Part shown: positions 36,441 to 47,252 of the stretch, piece after piece
Numbering within the stretch: the stretch's first letter is position 1
How the letters are laid out: every line of letters starts with the position of its first letter
NCBI GenBank assembly: GCA_028023455.1
Contig: JAQFVV010012400.1
Location: 12,471,929 to 12,535,928, forward strand
Direction: 5' to 3'
Source of the DNA: Epiperipatus broadwayi
Taxonomy: Eukaryota > Onychophora > Udeonychophora > Euonychophora > Peripatidae
Length of the DNA: 64,000 nucleotides
Translations under genes and position numbers: made by a program
The notes under the pieces: generated by a model
What the model was told of the DNA's origin: nothing
Seen by the model: only the letters and a program-made list of their open reading frames with translations
Databases searched by the model: none

Positions 36441-38146
36441 ATGTACTTAAATAAAATGCCATCATCAAATGGCAGCCTGGGACTGCAATCAGAACATTCT
36501 TAGCACTCTTGGCCATCAACTGCTGATTTGGGTGGTGAGTTTACAGTCTCCTGACAATAAGAATCATGATTTATTTTTGTCTACAATTATTGTAAAGATC
36601 TACTATGGAAAAATATTTCATTCCCACAACACATTCATTTTGCCTTCAAAAAAATTCAACTCATTTCACTTAAAAGCTATCAACCAATTAAAAAGATAGA
36701 CTATGCTCTTTCTTGATCGTAACCTGAGGGAAAAGTCAATAAACTGATCACACCAGCCTACATATATTGGTGAACAACTCATCCTTATTTGTATATTATA
36801 TGTATAATTACATAGTAATAACAGATCAAATGACAAGAATATATGATGTGGACACTAGGAATTTACCTTGCTAAGTTTATTTAAGACTATCATGAGAAAT
36901 CAAATATTCTTATTTCAGTTAACAGAAAATTCTGTTCTGCAGCTTTTTATCAAATAACAATTAATAAACACTTTACACACAGTCCTATTACTTTTTAACA
37001 AGTTTCAAAAGTAAAATAAATGTATAAAGTATAATAGACTTTACAAAAGAATTCCATAACCAAGTAACATGAAAACAGAGAATTCACAGCTGTTTTTTGA
37101 TTCAATAGTTGTAGAAATTTTACATGAACGGTATGTTTCTAAAGATCTAATATCAAATTGTTAAATGCCATACACTTTTTCCATTTGCCTTTCTGTCTTT
37201 CAAACTTTCTTCTGTAATCCATTTTTTCTCAATTCTCTGCTGATGTCTAACAGGCATTCCTTAATGTTAAACTGTTTTATTTGCTATTTAAATATATTTT
37301 GTGCTGTCTATACTTTTTTTTCTTACATAATTTCATAATATCTCATTTTATTAGATTGGTAATACTTATAGAATTCTTGTTTCATTTTTCAAAGCCCTAC
37401 TTTCAACAAAATATGTATATATATATATATATGATTTATAAAATACATGCCTATATGAATGTAATATAGTCACAATATATATTGTGAATAGCTAATGTTT
37501 CATATAATGTTTAAACTAAATTTTTATAATTGCTATTGAAGAGTATTATTAAATTAATATTAAAATTAATAGATTTTTTACATTAAAGGTTATATCTTTA
37601 TTCATATTCAAACTGCAAGTTAAAGAACTTTAGGTAATAATGTTAGCAGCCTCTTTTTATCCAACTTTATATAACAAACCTGTCTAGTGCTTGAGTTATT
37701 ACCATGTGTCATTTACAATTGTTAATATGTGTAAACCATTGTTTAAATGATCACTTGTATGTTAGTTATTTTTTGGATGTAATATATGTATATTTGAAAG
37801 CCTTACAGTAATGAAAATATCAATTGTTACATTTATAAATATTTTAAAACATCAAATGCTCTTCTAATTAGTTATTCAGAAGACCACCTATTGTTTAAAC
37901 TTTAAAATTTCCTTTTGCATCCACTACTTTATTACTACACTAAAGGACAAAAACATCTTAGACTAAGAGAACTAATATAAAAATTTTATTTTTCACTTAT
38001 GTTAACATATTTTGTATAATTTTTATTTTAAAATATCCCAGTATGAATAACATTTTTATAACCATCTTTTAATCAATCTTTAGTTAATAAGTCACTAGAC
38101 ATTGAAGCATTAAAAAAAATATTGTAATATATTTACATAAGAAATA
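36441..38146. other. AT-rich spacer downstream of copy B
   Basis: Aligns with 7,881-9,553. A short TA run lies at about 37,408-37,430. No gene. Confidence 0.55.
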
Positions 38147-40135
38147 TCATGAGCCACTGTTACTCATTTTACAGCAAGTTTTAATTATATTTTTAATTAA
38201 TTTATTGACTTTATTATTTGTACTATTTTTGGTACTTATTAATTGAAGTATGTTCAAACCATCTAATTCTGAAATTTGGGAATAATATATTTCAGGCTTT
38301 GCATGCATGACATTGGCTAATAACCATGCACCACATAACTGAACTTGTGAAGTTGTATCATTAATGAGAAGCTCAAAAATAAACTTCAGAGATTTATATT
38401 GCCCCTTGAATGTAGAAGTAGGTGGAGTATCATCTATTAAATTTTCAATTTTTTCTAACATTGTCTTTCTTGAAGGATTATGCACAGTCCATGCATCAGG
38501 GCTGTCAGATAGAAGATGTCCAAATAGTTTAATAATGCCATGTTTATAGATATTTTTTAAATCGCTTATTTTAATCAAGAGCAATAAAAAGGCTGAATTT
38601 ATCAATTCTTGATGGAGAATTTTTACTTCAGAAATGTTATTCATTGTATCAATCATATGTTCTAAGCAATGGATGTCTTGTGAAAACAAATTATGACATG
38701 TAATAAAATGGTTCATACATCCATAATTCATTAGACTTATACAATTATCTGGTTCCATTTCTGTTAACATAGACATTATATTCCAAATATTTTCAATAAA
38801 ACAGTAATATGATTCAAAATTCAAATAATAATTTAAATGTTGTTGTAAAACAAATATAAATCCTGACTGTCCAATTAGGTTTTTAAAATTACTATAAGCC
38901 AATAAATCCCTTAATATGTCATTAAAGGTCTTTCTTAATTTATCATTGGCAAACATTGATGTAATATTATAAAATAAGAAGAAAGCAAGTTTTTCAGGAT
39001 TAATATTGTTTTTAATATTAGCATCATATTGCTTAAGTAAATTAATAATGTCTTCTCTCTTAGAAATAACAGCTAAAGTATATGGTGTTATACAGTCATC
39101 ATAGATACTTATTTTAGCATTATGATCTAAAAGTATTTCAACATAAGTATAGTTTCTATTCAAAATTGCAAAACAAAAAGCGGTTAAACCTTGACTTGAA
39201 TCAATGTTAGGATTTGCACCATTTTCCAAAAGACATTTTATGATAGAAGGCTCAGTTGCCATCATTAATGGTGTAAGTCTATATCTATTCTTAGCATCAA
39301 CATCTGCTTTATACTTTACAAGTATTTTGACTGCCTCTAAATAATTTTGAGAAACAGCAATATGAAGTGCGGTATCACCATTTTTATTTATACTATTAAC
39401 ATTATCACCCATTCGAAGAAGATTTTCAATTTTTGGAATTTGATTATTTTGGCAAGCATGGTGTAATGGGCTGTTATTATTACTTTTAAATAGGGCATCA
39501 AGTTCATAGTCTATTTTAAGCATTTCCAATTTAATAAAATTTTCTTGACTTTGAATTAATAATTTTCTTTCATCAATGTTTCTCCCACATTTCTCTTCTA
39601 ATTGTTTTAAAAGCTGTGCAGTTCTTTCTAATTGTTTTTTTAATTCAATAAAATTATGTGAGTTTTCTAACTCAAAACATAGATCAAAATTTTCAAACTT
39701 ATCAGTCATTTTGTTTGTATCATCAATGACTTTTTGTGAATTTAAAACTTTTGCCTCTAGTTCTTGTATTTTATCTACAAACATTGATGTATTTAATTCA
39801 TCTTTTAAGCTGCAGAATTTATTATGCAAATCAGATCGAATATTTTGATTTAATTGATGGACTTCTGACAAAGTAACACTTTTTTCTTGTTGTATCTTGT
39901 TTACTTTCTTTTCGATATCTTTTGTCTTAACATTAACACTTCCTTCTAGATTTCTCTGTTCTTTTTTCAATTTTTGAATAGTTTGATTGAAATCATCTAA
40001 TTTGCAATCATTTTCTTTTTCTATATGTAATATTTTTGTTTTTAACTCCTCATTACTCGTGTTTTTGAAGAATGTGCTTTCTAAAGATTTAAGTATCTCT
40101 CTCTGTTGCTGAATGCATGAATTACAGTTTATAAG

Positions 40136-40547
40136 TGCCGTGCATTAACAAAATCTTTATTCCCTGTTATTATTTATAATACCATAATGCTTTATTTAAA
40201 CACAAACTTCTACAGTACACTCTACTTTTAAAACTAATTACTACTGAAATATATACATGAAAAAGTCTTTTTATTTGCTGTGTGTTGAAAATTTCACACC
40301 TTTCCGGATTTATCTGTTCATTGGTTCAATTATCTCATTATTTCAATTCGTCTGTTCTTCTGCATTTCTACCAATCAAATTGTACTTCTAATTTCTCTGT
40401 GGTCCGGCTTGTTCTCAATTTCTCTAAACGTAATCCTTTGTCTTCTATAATCCGTTTTATATTTTTATATTCCGCCATTCCAAAAAACAAAATATATGTT
40501 GTAATTTCACTTCTGAAATATTTCTTTTTCTTTTATCAAACACTTCA
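40136..40547 (-). repeat. Gypsy-2 3' LTR
   Basis: Pair of 44,461-44,872. In element orientation it starts TGAAGTGTTTG and ends ATGCACGGCA. Confidence 0.97.
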
Positions 40548-40559
40548 CTTCCTCCCCTC
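40548..40559 (-). other. Gypsy-2 polypurine tract
   Basis: Minus strand GAGGGGAGGAAG directly precedes the 3' LTR. Confidence 0.88.
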
Positions 40560-40583
40560 ATTTCAGAAGTCGAAATATTTCCA

Positions 40584-42143
40584 TTACACATAGTCTTTGA
40601 ATCGTTCGGGTAATCGTCTATTTCTTGTAGGCCTGGGTGACTTATTCTTGTATTGTTCGTGTTTGTCTTCACCATTTGTTGCTATCGCAATTTGTCTCTC
40701 TTCTTCCTCTTTCCCTGTACTATTAATTCCACTCTCCTTAGTGTCAAACTTCTTATCCTCGCTTGGTATCCAATCCCATTCCTCTGACATTCTTTTTCGC
40801 ATGTGGTTTATGTGTCTTCTATGTATTCTTTCATTTGGACCATTTATTTCATATATCTTGTTTGACATCCATTGTTTAATTGTTCCCTGAATCCATGTCT
40901 TCCTTAATATGTCTCTGAACCAGACTGGTTCTTCATTCCTAAATTCTTTATCCATTTCGTCATGTTGTATTATATTGCTCTCCTTTGGATATAATGCAGT
41001 TAATTTTGTTCTCAATTTCTGTCCGCATAGTATTTCTGCTGGTGATTTACCCGTTGCTGTTGATGGTGTTGTGTGTTGCATCATCATGAACATTTGTAGC
41101 GTTTCTTGTATATTTTTTGTTTCAGTTTTTCTCAAATTTTGTTTCACTTGTTGTACTGCATTTTCCGCTAGCCCGTTTGATTGAGGATGATATGGTGGTG
41201 ACCACACTTGTTGAATATCATATTCTTCACAAAATTGTTGCATTTCTGTTCCAGTCAATGCAGCACCGTTATTTGATACCAATACTTCCGGGTATCCATG
41301 AATCGCAAAAATATTTTTAAGGCATTTGATTGCTTCATTCGCCGTCGTGTCTCATCCTTTATGTGCTTCTATCCATCTGGAATGTGTGTCTACAAGTATC
41401 AACAACATTTTCCCATCCACTGGTCCAGCGTGATCTATGTGTACTCTCTCCCATGGTTTCTTTGCTGGCTGCCATGATGTCAGGTTCTTTTGTGGCATTG
41501 CATCATATGTTTGGCATGAAGCGCATTTCTTTATATAGTGTTCGATGTCTTCATTTATTTTTGGCCACCATACGTAACTACGAGCTAGAGCTTTAGCACG
41601 CACAATTCCTGGATGTCCTTCATGTAGTAATTTTAGTACTGCTTGTCTTCCCGCTGTTGGTATTAGCACTCTATTGCCCATTACAATACATCCCTTACAT
41701 ATTGATAACTGTTGTCTATTTGACCAAATCCCATTTGCTACGTAACTTGGTTTAGTTTCTGGCCATTCATTTCTAATCCATTTTATTAATTTTTTATATC
41801 CCTTGTCTTCTCTCGTCCACATTTCCACAGTTTTACTATTTAATTTGTTTGATTTCATCGCATCAATGTAATTAATTTCTAATTCTTCCTTTCCTGTTTC
41901 ATCTATATTGGGCAATCTTGATAGAGCATCGGCATGAGCTATTTCCTTCCCTGGTTTATAAATCAGCACGTAGTCATATGCAGCCAGTATATTCCGCCAT
42001 CTTAACGTGCGTGGGCTTATATGTTCTGGAGCCTGTCGGTCATTCCCTAATATCGCTAGGAGGGGTTTATGATCTGTGATGATTTGAAAAGGTCTACCGA
42101 AAACAAACTGATGATATTTTCTTAGTGCAAAAATAATTGCCAA
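40584..42143 (-). pseudogene. Gypsy-2 RNase H end and integrase
   Basis: From 42,143 the minus strand reads the end of RNase H (VFGRPFQIITDHKPLLAI), the HADALSRLP connection, and the integrase zinc domain (H-GHPGIVRAKAL ... CASCQ). The first catalytic Asp follows in HIDHAGPVDG. One TGA at about 41,350 interrupts the core. After it come VSNNG and then GLAENAVQQVK with the Glu. The second catalytic Asp, normally VSDNG, is Asn here, so this integrase would be inactive even without the stop. The tail continues to 40,584 (RLPERFKDYV). Confidence 0.9.
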
Positions 42144-43176
42144 AGCCTTTGTCTATCTGACTATAATTTCGTTCTGCCTTCGATAATGTCCTTGATGCGT
42201 ATGCAATCGGTCGTTCGCCATTTTCCATTGGGTGTGCCAAAACCGCTCCCACACCTATTTCAGACGCGTCCGTCGTAATTCTTACTTCTAACGCGTTATC
42301 AAAATGTGTCAACAGTGTATCTGCAGAAAGTAGTTCTTTTGTTTTTTCAAATGCTTCTTCATGTATTTGCATCCATTCCCATTTTTGTCCTTTTCTTAAC
42401 AACTGATATAATGGATTTGCTATCATTGCTTTGCTTTTTAAAAAATTTTCAAAAAAATTAATAAGCCCTAAAAAGGCTTGCAATTGTTTGACATTCTTGG
42501 GTCTCTGCGCATTTTTTACCGCTCGCACTTTCTCTTTTATTGGTCTTTTCCCATTGTTAGAAATCACGTGTCCTAAAAATTCTAGTTCTTGCGTTTTCCA
42601 TAAGCATTTTTCTTTGTTCAGTTTGATCCCCGCATCTTTTAATTTATTACATACTTTAGTCAATCGTTTACGTAACTCACTTTCTGTTGTGGCTGTGATC
42701 AGAATATCATCATAGTATGGCGTCACTCCCTGTATTCCATGTAATAATGTGCTGAGTTTTGCCTGAAAAATATTAGGTGCTGTTGTCACTCCGAACGGTA
42801 GTCTATTGCATTGAAAAAGACCAAAAGGTGTGGTTAGTGTTAACATTTGAGCTGTTCTATTTGTTACCTTAATTTGATGGTAGGTGGCGTTTAAATCTAA
42901 CTTTGCAAAGAAAAAATTTTCATTTGCTAAACCGGCTAACAGCTCGCGAACGTTTGGAACTGGATACGCCCCTTTGGATAAAAATTTGTTTACCGTTACT
43001 CAGTAATCCCCACAAATTCTAACTTGTCCATTTGGCTTTGTCACTATTACAATCGGTGTGGCCCATTGAGCGTCTTCTACTGGTGTCAAAACTCCTTCGC
43101 TTACTAGTTTCTGAATTTTTTGTTTTACTTTTTCATGTTGTGCAAACGGAATCTTTCGGGGTTTGCACACAATTGG
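42094..43176 (-). pseudogene. Gypsy-2 reverse transcriptase and RNase H start
   Basis: The N-terminal fingers region (43,176-42,850) has two stops, including a TGA after RICGDY. From 42,846 the frame is open: FGLFQCNRLPFG, the catalytic YYDDILIT box (near 42,720), FLGLINFFENF, and the RNase H start TTDASEIGVGAVLAH (near 42,260). A shift near 42,140 leads into the next frame. Confidence 0.9.
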
Positions 43177-43626
43177 TCAGGCGTTTTTACTTAATTCTAT
43201 GTCTACTGGGTCTGATTTGAAAACTCCTACTTGTTCTGAAAAAAGTTCCGGATACGCTGTAATGTATTCCTGTTCGAACGACATGTTTTTTATGATTGTT
43301 ACCGTAATTCCTAGTTGTTCGAACCATTCTCTTCCTATTATTGGGGCTATGCTTCCTTTTACTATATAAATAGGTAGGTTTAATATTTCTTCTTTGTACC
43401 TAATTGGAATCTGTGTTTTTCCTTTTATTATTACTGTGTTTCTGCTGACATCTTTGACTCTAATATTCGTTTTCTGTATTATGCATCTTTTATGACCTTT
43501 GCTAATATCGTTCCATTTTTCTTCTGATAAGAGTGATATTGCCGAACCACTGTCGATTTCCATTTCTATGTCTTTTCCATATATATTCAGTGTTATCATG
43601 TATTGGTTTTGGATTTGTGCGCACAC
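43177..43626 (-). pseudogene. Gypsy-2 aspartic protease
   Basis: 150-codon frame. The active-site motif is EIDSGSAISLLS (near 43,550) and the end of the fold is PIIGREWFEQLG. DSG, not DTG, is shared with Gypsy-1. It is preceded by the zinc knuckles in another frame. Confidence 0.88.
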
Positions 43627-43669
43627 ATTTTTTTTTACTTCATATTCCGTATGTTGTTTATCTTGAGTT

Positions 43670-44408
43670 TTTGGGTTTCTGCAGACTGATATTAGATGTC
43701 CTTTCCTTCCACAATTATAACAGGTATATGAACGCCATTTGCAGTTTTTCGATATGTGTCCTTGTTTTCCACAACAGAAACACTTTGTTTTCCTCGGTCA
43801 TTCCATTCTTTCGTATTTGTGCTCTGTTTTTTCCCTTCTGTTTTATGTATTTCCCATGACTGTTCATCATTTATCTTTCCTCTGAAACACATTGCTTGTT
43901 CCATTACGAGCTCGTACGCTATCCCTTTCCGTATTGCTATGTCATAGGTCAAATCTGGTTCCATTAACAAATTTTGCCACAGCCGGTCTTCATTCATTCC
44001 CCATAACAACTGATCCAGTAGGGCTTGTTCTGCGAACTCTCCGTCTTGGCAATCTCTTACTAATTGTCTCAAAATTACATCGAAATCTCTTATGTTTTCA
44101 CCTCTCTGTTGTCTTTTATTCTGCAAGGTTAATCGAGCCATGAACTTCGATGGTTGTGGGCTAAAATAATTGGATAACTTGTTTATAATATTTTCGTATT
44201 CTGTTTCATCCGTTGTTGGCCCATTCATTAGTTTATGTATCACTTCAATTACTTTTCATCCCGCGAGGCATAAAAGAGCTGCTACTTTTTTATTATTCTC
44301 CGTAATGTTATTTAATTTAAAAAAATTTTCGAGTTGAGTGACGTATAACGGCCCTTCACCCGCATTTCCAACGTCGAACTCCGAGATGCTTCCTTGTCCT
44401 AAAGACAT
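43670..44408 (-). pseudogene. Gypsy-2 gag (capsid and nucleocapsid)
   Basis: The likely start is the ATG at 44,408, 35 nt downstream of the primer site. A TGA near 44,256 interrupts it early; the frame then runs to 43,692. The middle portion (YFSPQPSKF, RLTLQNKRQQRGENIRDF, FAEQALLDQLLWGM) has the retrotransposon-gag capsid pattern. A frameshift near 43,800 leaves two CX2CX4HX4C knuckles (CFCCGKQGHISKNC and CYNCGRKGHLISVC) in a different phase at about 43,790-43,680. This is the part that Gypsy-1 lacks. Confidence 0.87.
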
Positions 44409-44442
44409 TTTAACTTGTCCGTCCGTAGGTTCAACTTTTCAT

Positions 44443-44455
44443 GGCGACTGCGCCA
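44443..44455 (-). other. Gypsy-2 primer-binding site, tRNA-Ser type
   Basis: Minus strand TGGCGCAGTCGCC, five bases from the LTR. It is complementary to a 3' end CGACTGCGCCA, which fits tRNA-Ser with acceptor GCAGTCG (a different Ser isoacceptor group from Gypsy-1). Confidence 0.85.
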
Positions 44456-44460
44456 AGTTT

Positions 44461-44872
44461 TGCCGTGTATTAACAAAATCTTTACTCCGTGTTATTATTT
44501 ATAGTACCATAATGCTTTATTTAAACACAAACTTCTACAGTACACTCTACTTTTAAAACTAATTACTACTGAAATATATACATGAAAAAGTCTTTTTATT
44601 TGCTGTGTGTTGAAAATTTCACACCTTTCCGGATTTATCTGTTTATTGGTTCAATTATCTCATTATTTCAATTCGTCTGTTCTTCTGCATTTCTACCAAT
44701 CAAATTGTACTCCTAATTTCTCTGTGGTCCGGCTTGTTCTCAATTTCTCTAAACGTAATCCTTTGTCTTCTATAATCCGTTTTATATTTTTATATTCCGC
44801 CATTCCAAAAAACAAAATATATGTTGTAATTTCACTTCTGAAATATTTCTTTTTCTTTTATCAAACACTTCA
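44461..44872 (-). repeat. Gypsy-2 5' LTR
   Basis: Equal length to the 3' LTR, about six substitutions, followed by the second ATAAG. Confidence 0.97.
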
Positions 44873-45501
44873 ATAAGCTCATTCTTTAAATACATAATAT
44901 CTTCTTGATTTTTTATATCACATCTAGCTAATTCATTTCTTTTTACATCTGCAGATTTACATAGTTGTGTGTTCAACTGTGTTTCACTTGCCAATTCTTT
45001 GTTTAAATTATCTATTTTGTTCTCAAATTGATAAATACATTCACTTGTTCCTCTTTGTATTTGATATTTTCCCCCAATTTCTTCTTTCTTTTTAATACTT
45101 AAAAGTTCTGTCTTTTTTTATATTGTTTCTTTATCGAATTAATATCTAAAGTATTCTCTCTAACGGTTTTTTTTTAGCTCTTCTAAGTCCTTATGAAGTT
45201 CATCCTGTTTTGTTCTCTCCTCGACATTTATTATTACCGAATCTTTTAATTTTTCAAAACTTTTACCTTCACGGTTTTGACGAACAATGTTTGATTCAAC
45301 TTTTTGGCTAATAGAAATTACATCATTTTGTAATTTAAAAAGGGCAGAAAAAATATCACTGAATTTTATATTGTGATCATTCATTTGTTTCTGAAATTTT
45401 AATAATTCGCTACTTCCCAGTTCAGATGTTGGTACATTTTCTAAAACATCAGACCTTTGAGTCTTTGCGTTCTCCATTTTGTCTCGATAGTTAATGAATT
45501 A

Positions 45502-45655
45502 TGGGTAAAACTGTCTTTTAGCGGAAAATACTTTTCGCCCTCTATTTGTAAAAAATTAAACTATATTTTATTCGTATTATATAATTGTAAAGTATATCTA
45601 ATTATAAATGTATTTTTTACATGAAGGTTAATAAAAATAATTTTAAAAATGTTAC
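45502..45655. mobile_element. Merlin terminal-repeat remnant at the unit II/III junction
   Basis: Matches the left arm of the Merlin element in unit I (15,965-16,098) but ends at GTTACAT, where unit III sequence starts. The rest of the transposon is absent, so the junction cut through it. Confidence 0.85.
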
Positions 45656-46789
45656 ATCTATTTACAGTAAAGAATCACAACTTTTAAACTTTTTTTTAGC
45701 TTTTGTTATCAAATATTTTACTGATTCTTCATTTTATTTTGTTGCTATTTTTGTTTCCTAATCTAAAATATTCCTCCATTTTTTTACACTGCATTTTGAA
45801 AAATCTCTATTTAGTTTTTCATGTTCTAGTTTAGTAATTATGAATATCATGATTGTCTTTTGCTAATTTTAATATTACTTTTCTTTATTTTTCCAATATA
45901 TCTGCATGAACCAAATCTGTTAATAAACATTTCAATACTCCCTTTACTTATTACATTATTCAGTTGAGGCTAATAAGTAGAGTTGTTATAATGTTTTTGA
46001 TTCATTAATCAAGACCAAAAACCAAAAATAATGCTGTAATTTATTGCCTTTATTTTTTTTTGACATGTGATATTATTTCTTTTAATGAATTCCTTTATTT
46101 CATTTGCTTTATTCACTTTATCCATGTTATATGTATAAAGCAATTTAGTTTTTTTTTTCGATAACTTTTTTTTACCACTGAATTTTAAAATTTTACTTCA
46201 ATATCACCAATAATTTACATATTTGTGGTTTACCTTTGCCACCAATAAATCTCAAGCCACGTTTAATGCTCTGGAGATGCCTAATCATTGTCAAATTTAC
46301 TCAATTTTTTGCCACTTTATCAACAAAAACAATGTTTTATTTCTTAAGGAAATCTGAACCTGTTCTCAATCTCAGCTGGTGTTTTATAATTTCTTTTCAT
46401 ACACCTTTATCAACATTTTTCTTGTTTCAGATTTCTACCAGAACCCTGAATATTATTGCACAATAACACCACATTAAATTTTTTTCTACTTTATCCTGAG
46501 TATATGTATTTATCTACATGTTGTAACAATTTGTGAACACCTTAAAATTTCAGAAATTTAATTATTTCCTGCTTAACTGCAATTGTCTTATTTATTGCTA
46601 AATTAAAAAAATTAGAATTAAACATAACTTTTTTAAGAATTTGTTATTCTCTCTTATAAAATCTTAAGATTCCAGACAACCCCTACACATTCTTCTAAGT
46701 TATATTTCAATATAACAATTTCATGCAACAGCTAATTTCTGTACAAACCTCTAAAAAAGATATAATTTCTACTTTGTATTTTATTTCAT
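45656..46789. other. AT-rich decayed repeat, unit III
   Basis: Near-identical to 1-1,149. No gene. Confidence 0.55.
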
Positions 46790-46870
46790 GTGTCAAATCA
46801 TCAGCCAGGAAGCGAACCATGACAACTGCTTATAAGGTGGCTGTGCTCACCATTCGGCAACCAATGCTTG
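46790..46870 (-). repeat. SINE-like fragment, unit III
   Basis: Same rearranged form as 1,150-1,235. Confidence 0.45.
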
Positions 46871-47185
46871 ACTCAACTTTGTATTTAGGGAGGAATTGAA
46901 AAGGCTAGAGATTTTGGCACAGAAATCTAGTACAGAACTGAGATTTCACAAATCATGTCTGGAGAGGTTTGTTTGATTTATGGAATGAAAAACCACATTT
47001 TTAGAATCAAACCATTGAAGGATTGTAGATTTTACTTTAGTTTTCTTTCACTTGATGCTAACTAAGTCCACAGTTAATTGGGTGGTTCTATTGAAAAAAT
47101 GGACCCTAGTATTAAATTCACACACACAGCCCACAATATTAAAAACTGTCACAGTAATTCTACAAAATCTATTGTAAAGCTTTGC

Positions 47186-47203
47186 TATATATATATATGA
47201 CAG

Positions 47204-47250
<47 letters not shown>
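47186..47250. repeat. (TA)n microsatellite, split
   Basis: Two TA runs separated by GACAGATCA, a duplication of the flank that also follows the second run. This suggests slippage that included the flank. Confidence 0.95.

Positions 47251-47252
<2 letters not shown>

Larger units (their letters stand above)
40136..44872 (-). mobile_element. Gypsy-2: Mag-like Ty3/gypsy LTR retrotransposon
   Basis: This 4,737-bp element has two 412-bp LTRs differing at about six positions, TG...CA ends in element orientation, and a 5-bp target duplication ATAAG (40,131-40,135 and 44,873-44,877). It contains gag, two zinc knuckles, protease, reverse transcriptase, RNase H and integrase in that order on the minus strand, with scattered stops and shifts. 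No env-like frame. LTR divergence is greater than in Gypsy-1, so it is probably somewhat older. The protein motifs (GREWF, SYVWWP, HADALSRLP) place it in the same lineage as Gypsy-1, but the LTRs are unrelated in sequence. Confidence 0.96.
38147..45477 (-). pseudogene. Coiled-coil/ankyrin/ZYG11-ZER1-like protein, copy B, split by Gypsy-2
   Basis: This has the longest undamaged stretch of the family. The frame is open from the gypsy junction (40,135) to the stop at 38,147, over 660 codons. Counting from the TTG codon at 39,970: coiled coil 1-160, ankyrin repeats about 165-320 (GDTALHIAVSQNYLEAVKIL, TPLMMATEPSIIKCLLENGA), armadillo-like region about 330-600. The last contains WNIMSMLTEMEPDNC, NNISEVKIL, LLSDSPDAWTVHNPSR, QVQLCGAWLLANV and SELDGLN, in the order known from ZYG11/ZER1. 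The N-terminal part is at 44,873-45,477, with ATG at 45,477. Lesions: an A9 run (A8 in copy A) at about 45,166-45,174 that leads to an immediate stop, an A7 run near 45,113, and Gypsy-2 at 40,136-44,872, which is in the same orientation as the gene. Confidence 0.85.
27705..45655. repeat. Segmental duplication unit II
   Basis: Same gene and repeat order as units I and III but the most diverged of the three along most of its length. It carries Gypsy-2 and a private segment at 28,087-29,025. It ends inside a Merlin terminal repeat, where unit III begins without spacer. Confidence 0.9.

Noticed and set aside
45160-45200. Programmed ribosomal frameshifting at the poly-A tract
   Set aside because: Tract lengths of 7, 8 and 9 in three copies demand different shifts, and other lesions are present. 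Slippage mutation or sequencing error is simpler.
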